From Lachnospiraceae bacterium UBA3401 (GTDB lineage: Bacteria > Bacillota > Clostridia > Lachnospirales > Lachnospiraceae), in the NCBI GenBank assembly GCA_002358575.1, contig DEPD01000082.1, positions 44,885 through 84,914 on the forward strand: DNA of 40,030 bases. Direction: 5' to 3'. Below the pieces are notes generated by a model, which worked only from the letters and a program-made list of their open reading frames with translations, was not told the DNA's origin and did no database searches. Position 1 is the first letter of the stretch; every line of letters starts with the position of its first letter. The position numbers and the translations under genes were made by a program. Of this stretch, positions 34,472-40,030 are shown piece by piece.

Positions 34472-36190
34472 ATGTCAACGAAAGCGTATTATCCCATTTC
34501 CGAGATTGGTGCTGGAAAGGTAGGATTTTCTAAGACACGTTCTATCATCGAAGCTGCTTTTTACGGAAACAATGTAGTGAAAGTAAACACTTTAAAGGAA
34601 GCCTATGAGTTAGCAAAGAACTCACCGGGAACAATTGTTACTGATATGAAAGTGAAAGATGGTGAAACATTCGGTCTTGAGAAGGACGCAAGAGTTCTGT
34701 TATTCAATGATGGTGCTGTTACAGGACGTTATGCAGCAGCACGCCGCATCAAGGGTGAGCCGGGCGTAGACGAGACAAAGCTTGACAAAGTGGTTATGGA
34801 CGCTGTTTATGAGACACGTTGGAAGACCATGTATCATGCAGAGTGCTTTGTTGGTCTTGACCCTGAATTTATGGTAAAGGCACATCTCCTGATTCCAGAA
34901 GGAGAGGAGAACCTTCTTTACAACTGGATGATCAATTTCCAGTATATGTCTGATGAGTATGTAAAAATGTACAAGACTTCTAAGGCGGTTGGCGATGGCA
35001 AAGAGCCGGATATCTATATCTTCTCTGATCCACAGTGGGCACCACACGAGGCACCAGATGTTGATTATAGCTGCTTAAGCGATCCTCTGACACTCTGCTA
35101 TTTCGACACAAACCAGAACTGTGCAGCAATTCTTGGTATGAAGTACTTTGGCGAGCACAAGAAGGGTACATTGACAATGGCATGGGCACTCGCAAATAGA
35201 AACGGCTATGCTTCCTGTCACGGTGGACAGAAAGAGTACTCTTTAGAAGGTGGCAAGAAATTTGTAGCTTCTGTATATGGACTTTCAGGATCAGGTAAGT
35301 CTACACTGACACATGCAAAGCATGGCGGCAAGTATGATGCATTTGGCGGTATTAAGGTTCTTCATGATGACGCTTTCATCATCAACACAGATACCTGTGC
35401 ATCTATCGCACTTGAACCAACCTATTTTGACAAAACAGCAGACTATCCTACAGGATGCCCTGACAATGAGTACTTATTATCTGCACAGAACTGCTCTGCT
35501 ACAATGGATGAGGACGGCAAGATTCAGTTGGTAACAGAGGATATCAGAAATGGTAACGGACGTGCGATCAAGTCGAAACTGTGGTCTCCAAATCGTGTGG
35601 ACAAGATTGACGCTCCTGTAAATGCTATCTTCTGGATTATGAAAGACCCAACAATCCCTCCAGTAGTAAAGTTAAAAGGCGCAGCGCTCGCATCAGTTAT
35701 GGGTGCAACCCTTGCGACCAAGACATCTACAGCAGAGCGTGTTGCAGCGGGTACAGACCTGAACGCATTGAGAATCGTTCCTTATGCAAATCCATTCAGA
35801 ACTTATCCGTTAGTAAATGACTACGAGAAGTTCAAGAAGTTGGTTGAGGAGAAGGATGTAGCTTGCTATATTGTTAATACAGGCGACTTCATGGGTACAA
35901 AGGTAAAACCGGCTGACACATTGGGAATCCTTGAGACAATCGTTGAAGGAAAAGCAAACTTTGAGAAGTGGGGCAATTTCGATGATATCGAGATTATGTA
36001 TGACTGGTCTGGAAAGACAAGTGATGCATTCAAGCCAGATATGAACAACGCTGAGTATGTGGCAGCTCTTAAGGCAGCTATGCAGAATCGTGTAGATGCA
36101 GTAGAAGGCTTTGCTACTAAGAAAGAAGGCTATGACAAGCTTCCTGACGAGGCACTTGCAGCATTGAAGAAGCTCGTTGAGCAGTGCTAA
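34472..36190 (+). CDS. pckA: Phosphoenolpyruvate carboxykinase (ATP)
   Basis: This enzyme interconverts oxaloacetate plus ATP with phosphoenolpyruvate, CO2 and ADP. In gut anaerobes it often runs toward oxaloacetate. The 572-residue product has the kinase-1a P-loop GLSGSGKST (270-278, Lys276) and the metal-binding HDDAFIINTDT region after it, slightly longer than the E. coli form. AAGGAGGATCTTAT precedes the ATG. The codons look optimised compared with neighbours, consistent with high expression. A terminator follows at 36295. Confidence 0.94.
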   Translation: MSTKAYYPISEIGAGKVGFSKTRSIIEAAFYGNNVVKVNTLKEAYELAKNSPGTIVTDMKVKDGETFGLEKDARVLLFNDGAVTGRYAAARRIKGEPGVDETKLDKVVMDAVYETRWKTMYHAECFVGLDPEFMVKAHLLIPEGEENLLYNWMINFQYMSDEYVKMYKTSKAVGDGKEPDIYIFSDPQWAPHEAPDVDYSCLSDPLTLCYFDTNQNCAAILGMKYFGEHKKGTLTMAWALANRNGYASCHGGQKEYSLEGGKKFVASVYGLSGSGKSTLTHAKHGGKYDAFGGIKVLHDDAFIINTDTCASIALEPTYFDKTADYPTGCPDNEYLLSAQNCSATMDEDGKIQLVTEDIRNGNGRAIKSKLWSPNRVDKIDAPVNAIFWIMKDPTIPPVVKLKGAALASVMGATLATKTSTAERVAAGTDLNALRIVPYANPFRTYPLVNDYEKFKKLVEEKDVACYIVNTGDFMGTKVKPADTLGILETIVEGKANFEKWGNFDDIEIMYDWSGKTSDAFKPDMNNAEYVAALKAAMQNRVDAVEGFATKKEGYDKLPDEALAALKKLVEQC

Positions 36191-36205
36191 TAAAATAATG
36201 TCAAT

Positions 36206-36301
36206 AATCGAGTAGGGGGAAGATTATTTCCTCTACTCGCGCGTCGGCACCCGTCAGCTTCGCTGACATTCTTCTTTTGGGTGTCCGTGTGCATAAAAAA
36301 G
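36206..36301 (-). repeat. Dispersed palindromic repeat, family 1, copy 3
   Basis: A 13-bp stem with two G-U pairs (36209-36221 with 36227-36239, loop GATTA) is followed by a nested hairpin: GGCACCC (36246-36252) with GGGTGTC (36279-36285), enclosing GTCAGC-TTC-GCTGAC (36253-36267). The unit is in opposite orientation to copy 1 at 180-270, and ends in the same way next to a T-run terminator. Confidence 0.75.
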
Positions 36302-36328
36302 GGATACAATAAAATGTGTCCCTTTTTT
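36295..36328. terminator. Terminator of pckA
   Basis: AAAAAAGGGA-T-ACA pairs with TGT-G-TCCCTTTTTT around a 6-nt loop. The A- and T-runs allow use in both directions. The promoter for the following operon begins only 4 bp later. Confidence 0.88.
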
Positions 36329-36331
36329 GTG

Positions 36332-36360
36332 TTGACATTATTTTACATTTGTTATATACT
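36332..36360 (+). promoter_or_regulatory. Promoter of the GntR-ABC operon
   Basis: TTGACA (36332-36337), a 17-bp spacer and TATACT (36355-36360): a near-consensus sigma-A promoter. Confidence 0.85.
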
Positions 36361-36361
36361 T

Positions 36362-36390
36362 TAACTGTGTTAAGTGTATTAATACAGTTA
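36362..36390 (+). promoter_or_regulatory. Likely GntR operator
   Basis: Two nested symmetries lie directly after the -10 box: TAACTGT...ACAGTTA (36362-36368 and 36384-36390), and the perfect 12-bp palindrome TGTATTAATACA (36375-36386). Their place over the start site fits self-repression by the YtrA-type regulator encoded next. Confidence 0.65.
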
Positions 36391-36406
36391 GAAAGGAGAT
36401 AGGGCT

Positions 36407-36814
36407 ATGATTTTAATCGATCACAAGGACCGACGCCCGATTTATGAACAGGTCATTGAACGGCTTCAGCAGATGATATTGTGTGGTGCGATGCAGCCCA
36501 ATGATTCTATGCCATCTGTCAGGAGTCTTGCGATGGAACTGTCATTGAATCCGAACACAATTCAGCGTGCCTATCAGGAGTTGGAGCGTGCAGGATACAT
36601 TTACACCATAAAGGGCAAAGGCAGCTTTGTGAGTGAGACAGCGACAGCAGCGACGTATAAAAGACAGGAAATCCAGCGAGAGATGCAAGAAACTGTAGAT
36701 AAGGCGTTGCTTGCTGGCATAGCGGCAGAAGAACTGTCGGAAATCCTTACAGTCTGTATACAAAATAGCAGTGTATTGACGAATAGAGGAACAATAAAGG
36801 GGGAACTGACATGA
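36407..36814 (+). CDS. GntR-family regulator, YtrA subfamily
   Basis: A 135-residue repressor-type protein: winged helix at about 8-75 (RPIYEQVIERLQQMI, SVRSLAMELSLNPNTIQRAY, YIYTIKGKGSFV) and only a short helical tail, the mark of the YtrA subfamily, which controls adjacent ABC transporters. AGAAAGGAGATAGGGCT precedes the ATG. Its stop overlaps the ABC ATPase start by 4 bp. A palindrome over the promoter suggests autoregulation; the inducer is unknown, though cell-envelope stress is usual for relatives. Confidence 0.92.
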   Translation: MILIDHKDRRPIYEQVIERLQQMILCGAMQPNDSMPSVRSLAMELSLNPNTIQRAYQELERAGYIYTIKGKGSFVSETATAATYKRQEIQREMQETVDKALLAGIAAEELSEILTVCIQNSSVLTNRGTIKGELT

Positions 36815-37713
36815 TAACAGCAGTGAATGTGACAAAGCATTTTGGGGAGATTACAGCGGTAAATGATGTCAATGTAACAGTTAAGAATGGGGAAGTCTTT
36901 GGACTAATTGGCACGAATGGAGCTGGAAAAAGTACATTTTTGCGCATGGCAGCAGGCGTGTATAAACCGGATAGTGGGAAAATCCTTGTGAATGACAAGG
37001 CAGTTTATGAAAATCCTTCTGCGAAGGCTGATATTTTCTACATATCAGATGAACAGTACTTTCTGCCGAACGCTACACCTCAGGAAATGGTAGGTTTTTA
37101 TGCAGATTATTTTCCAGCGTTTGACAGAGTACGATTTAAGGAGATGCTTAAAAATTTTCAGTTAAAGCCAGATAGAAAAATCAATACGTTTTCAAAAGGG
37201 ATGAAGAAGCAGCTTTCTATACTTCTCGGTGTTTGTGCAAACACAAAATATCTGTTCTGTGATGAGACTTTTGATGGGTTGGACCCTGTTATGCGGCAGG
37301 CAGTCAAGAGCATTTTTGCTGGCGAATTGTCAGAGCGCGATTTTACGCCGGTGATTGCGTCACATAATTTGCGGGAGTTAGAGGACATTTGTGATTGCGT
37401 TGGTATCTTACATCAAGGTGGGGTGCTAATGCAGAAGGATTTGGAGGAGATGAAGCTAAATATCCATAATATACAGTGTGTGTTTCAGAATGAGGAGGAG
37501 GAAGCGGCGGCGCTTGGATTGTTGGATATTGTCAAAGCAGAGAAGAGAGGGAGTTTGAACATTATTACAGTGCGCGGCTCAGAAAGGGAGATTTTCAATA
37601 AAATCAATATGTTCTCACCTGTTTTTGCGGAAATTTTGCCACTGACTCTGGAGGAAATCTTTATAAGTGAAACGGAGGTTGTCGGATATGATATCAAAAA
37701 ACTTATTTTTTAA
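36811..37713 (+). CDS. ABC transporter ATP-binding protein
   Basis: A 300-residue ATPase with Walker A GTNGAGKST (34-42), a variant signature FSKGMKKQLSILLG, Walker B YLFCDETFDGLD and the switch His in VIASHNLRE. The C-terminal 80 residues are the extension found in YtrB/EcsA-like exporters. It is translationally coupled to the GntR gene (ATGA), and its end overlaps the start of the membrane partner by 26 bp. Confidence 0.93.
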   Translation: MITAVNVTKHFGEITAVNDVNVTVKNGEVFGLIGTNGAGKSTFLRMAAGVYKPDSGKILVNDKAVYENPSAKADIFYISDEQYFLPNATPQEMVGFYADYFPAFDRVRFKEMLKNFQLKPDRKINTFSKGMKKQLSILLGVCANTKYLFCDETFDGLDPVMRQAVKSIFAGELSERDFTPVIASHNLRELEDICDCVGILHQGGVLMQKDLEEMKLNIHNIQCVFQNEEEEAAALGLLDIVKAEKRGSLNIITVRGSEREIFNKINMFSPVFAEILPLTLEEIFISETEVVGYDIKKLIF

Positions 37714-39883
37714 ACTGATAAAGCAGGATTTTAAAAAGAGAATATGGTGTCCGATTTTAATATTTGTCATATGTTTTTTGGGGCTGGAAGTGCGTATGCT
37801 GATGAATATGGAGGGATTTATACGAAATCCCAGTGCGCGGCCCTATGATATTGCCACATATATTAGGGAGTATTTCTTTGGCAGAGAGGCATTAATCATG
37901 TCGATTATGGTTTGTCTGGTGGCATTTCTGTGTGGAATTAGTGGATATGCGTATTTGCATTCCAAAGTTCAGATTGATTTGTACCATAGTCTTCCAGTCA
38001 GCAAATCACAATTCTTTTGGGCAAGATATCTGTCAGGAATTTTGCAGTTTTTCATTCCCTTTGTAATAAATGTGGTTGTCTGTGCAGGGATTGCAGTAGG
38101 TAGAAAGGCATTTGTCTCAGAGACGATTCCGGCTGTATTATCCTTTCTTGGAATCGGATTAGTTATATTTGTATTAACATACAGTGTGACCGTGATTGCA
38201 ACAGGACTTACAGGAAATATTATTATTAGTATTCTAGGAACAGGGGTATTGTTTGCGTACAGCACAGGAATTGAATTACTTATCTATTTGATGTCTGCGC
38301 GTTTTTTCGACACTTATACTGTGTATAACAGCAGGGGACATTTTGCGCTCAATGGAAAAGTTTGGTGTTTTTCGCCGCTTTCTATGATTATTAAGCTTTT
38401 TGCCAGTCCGAATAATACGACAATGGAAGATGCCCAGAAATTCTTTAAATATGATACGTTATATGTGTGGGTGCTTGTTGCATCAGCAGTTTTATATAGT
38501 TTGCTGGCATATGTTATTTTTATAAAAAGGGCGTCTGAAGCAGCGGGAAAATCAATTGCATTTCGCGTTGCTGAGCCGATAATTAAAACAATGGTTGCTA
38601 TACCAACTGCGTTTTTTGTCGGATTTTTCTTTTGTTCTATTTCCTATAATACAGATACAGACGAATGGTTTTTGTTTGGTGTTATTTTTGGATTTCTTAT
38701 TGTTTGTATTCTTATGGAAATTATTTATCGAATGGATTTGCGTGGTGTGCTGATGCACAAGAAGCAATTTCTGTTTAATGCGATATGTACGGCACTGATT
38801 TTTGTGGTATTTCAGTATGATGTGATAGGATTTGATACTTATGTTCCGTCCGATGACCAGTTGCAAAGCTGTGCGGTGTCGATCACAGATCTTATGCTGC
38901 TTCGACAGAATATTCAAGTGAATGATTTTGGCAGCCATTATCTAAGTCCATCACAATATCGTATGGCAAATATGGAACTGCAAGGAAATCCTAGTGTTAT
39001 GGAGCTTGCGCGAAAAGCAGCAAAGGAACAGTTAACATACCAGTATTTTGATTATTACGAAGGTATTGAGAAGTCTCCTGAATATATAGAGACTTTAGAG
39101 AGACAAGAAAATTATCGATATATTGAGTTTGGATTTAAGTTTCTTAATGGGAAGACGATCTATCGGAGATATACGATTGACCTTGCAGATGCAGATGCAG
39201 TAAGATTACTTTCGGATATTTTTAATGACTATAATTATAAGGTTGGCTCTACGCCAGTCTTTAATGATGACTGGAAGATTGCATTTGACACCATTATATG
39301 TGAGAACAATTTTATCGCATCAGATATCACACTCACACCAGAAAGACAATCAAGATTAATGGAAACTTACCAAAAAGAGTATATGAAGCTTTCATTGGAT
39401 GTTGTCATGCATACACTTCCTGTGGGGACAGTGGATTTTAGGGTAAGGAGTAGAAGCGATGGACGCATCATCTACAGTAGCTATTCAGGTGATATGTGCA
39501 TTTATCCACAGTTTACAGAGACAATTGCCTTGATTAAGGAATATGGTTTTGACATGTTGGAAAACCCAACGGCAGAAGATGTGGATTTTATTCAGGTGAG
39601 AAAAGAAGGTGCAGTCTTTCCATACAGTGACCCATATGGTAGTCAAATACAAATGGCTAATATATTGGAAGAAGAGTCGAAGCAATATAAATATACTAAT
39701 AAAGAACAGATACAACAGATTTTAGATAGTATTGTTTGTGATAAATTATATTGGCAGGTTAATGATTATGCGGATTTATTTGATAAGCGATACTCTATTG
39801 AGATTCGATTTAACAAAAATGACCAGGATACCGATAACGCCTATAAGTTTATCAAGGGACAAATACCTTCGTTTGTCAACTAG
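37688..39883 (+). CDS. ABC transporter membrane protein
   Basis: The ATG at 37688 has GGAGG 9 bp upstream; a GTG at 37667 is less likely. The 731-residue product has about eight hydrophobic helices in residues 1-390 (an ABC-2-like permease core) followed by a long hydrophilic C-terminal region (about 410-731) rich in acidic and aromatic residues. This is longer than a plain permease; an extracytoplasmic domain is likely. It pairs with the ATPase encoded upstream, probably in export or envelope defence. Confidence 0.85.
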   Translation: MISKNLFFKLIKQDFKKRIWCPILIFVICFLGLEVRMLMNMEGFIRNPSARPYDIATYIREYFFGREALIMSIMVCLVAFLCGISGYAYLHSKVQIDLYHSLPVSKSQFFWARYLSGILQFFIPFVINVVVCAGIAVGRKAFVSETIPAVLSFLGIGLVIFVLTYSVTVIATGLTGNIIISILGTGVLFAYSTGIELLIYLMSARFFDTYTVYNSRGHFALNGKVWCFSPLSMIIKLFASPNNTTMEDAQKFFKYDTLYVWVLVASAVLYSLLAYVIFIKRASEAAGKSIAFRVAEPIIKTMVAIPTAFFVGFFFCSISYNTDTDEWFLFGVIFGFLIVCILMEIIYRMDLRGVLMHKKQFLFNAICTALIFVVFQYDVIGFDTYVPSDDQLQSCAVSITDLMLLRQNIQVNDFGSHYLSPSQYRMANMELQGNPSVMELARKAAKEQLTYQYFDYYEGIEKSPEYIETLERQENYRYIEFGFKFLNGKTIYRRYTIDLADADAVRLLSDIFNDYNYKVGSTPVFNDDWKIAFDTIICENNFIASDITLTPERQSRLMETYQKEYMKLSLDVVMHTLPVGTVDFRVRSRSDGRIIYSSYSGDMCIYPQFTETIALIKEYGFDMLENPTAEDVDFIQVRKEGAVFPYSDPYGSQIQMANILEEESKQYKYTNKEQIQQILDSIVCDKLYWQVNDYADLFDKRYSIEIRFNKNDQDTDNAYKFIKGQIPSFVN

Positions 39884-39909
39884 TCAAATCTTTTTCTTCC
39901 CGCGAGCAA

Positions 39910-39944
39910 TGAGCCAAATGTTTATTTTGCAGACATTTGGCTCA
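39910..39944 (+). terminator. Hairpin after the ABC operon
   Basis: TGAGCCAAATGT (39910-39921) pairs perfectly with ACATTTGGCTCA (39933-39944). The downstream T content is modest (GACTTTTAAT). It is probably the operon terminator. Confidence 0.65.
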
Positions 39945-40030
39945 TGCTGAGAGACTTTTAATAGTTACAATTCATACCCACGCTAGATTTTGCATTGATT
40001 TATGATGATTTGGTGTGAATTGCAACAATT

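Noticed and set aside
1..40030. CRISPR arrays, rRNA, tRNA or known riboswitches
   Set aside because: No regular direct-repeat array, cloverleaf or recognised aptamer was seen on either strand by eye. A covariance search was not possible.

Overview
The window looks like the chromosome of an anaerobic, endospore-forming Firmicute, most likely a Lachnospiraceae (Clostridium cluster XIVa) gut bacterium. The basis is moderate-to-low GC, strong AGGAGG-type ribosome binding sites, spore genes (a SpoVAF-like germination protein, cotJA-cotJB-cotJC, a SleB-type hydrolase), AgrC/AgrA-like two-component systems, and Tn4451-type mobile DNA (a TnpW homologue and a large serine recombinase). No rRNA, tRNA or CRISPR array was recognised.

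Layout. 1-6412: a structured leader followed by gltB-gltD (NADPH glutamate synthase). 6565-7965 (minus): SpoVAF-like gene. 8368-11987: LytTR regulator, sensor kinase, DUF3887-like lipoprotein and CPBP membrane protease, with palindromic mini-elements at two gene ends. 12143-20348: the cotJABC spore-coat operon, whose cotJC is split by a 7.15 kb integrative element (13116-20278). 20659-27575: ApbE lipoprotein (minus), a GH25 protein (plus), then four minus-strand genes: an AP2-like protein, a lipoprotein and a second AgrC/AgrA-like pair. 27835-34247: SleB-type hydrolase, HipA-like kinase, then thrC, a small membrane protein, deoC and aminopeptidase P. 34472-36190: pckA. 36407-39883: a YtrA-type GntR regulator with its ABC transporter.

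The main discovery is the interrupted cotJC. The reading frame open at 12600 leaves the CotJC sequence at 13126 and resumes in frame at 20268. Both junctions carry the same 11-bp core, TTTGGTGAAGC. Joining the two element ends builds a predicted attP with 22-bp imperfect inverted arms (19 of 22 matching) centred exactly on a GA dinucleotide, the crossover type known for TnpX-family recombinases. The element carries its own serine recombinase, TnpW, a winged-helix regulator and a MATE-GNAT-MATE cargo. Precise excision would restore a 198-residue CotJC. The arrangement resembles skin-type intervening elements in sporulation genes, but developmental excision is inference only.

Other structure: a foldback MITE-like family (one full copy, one half copy, two mini copies) whose ends supply stop codons to neighbouring genes; a second dispersed palindromic family with the core CGAGTAGG...CCTACTCG; attenuator-like terminators inside the leaders of gltB and of the mobile MATE gene; and a GH25 domain lacking one of its usual catalytic acids.
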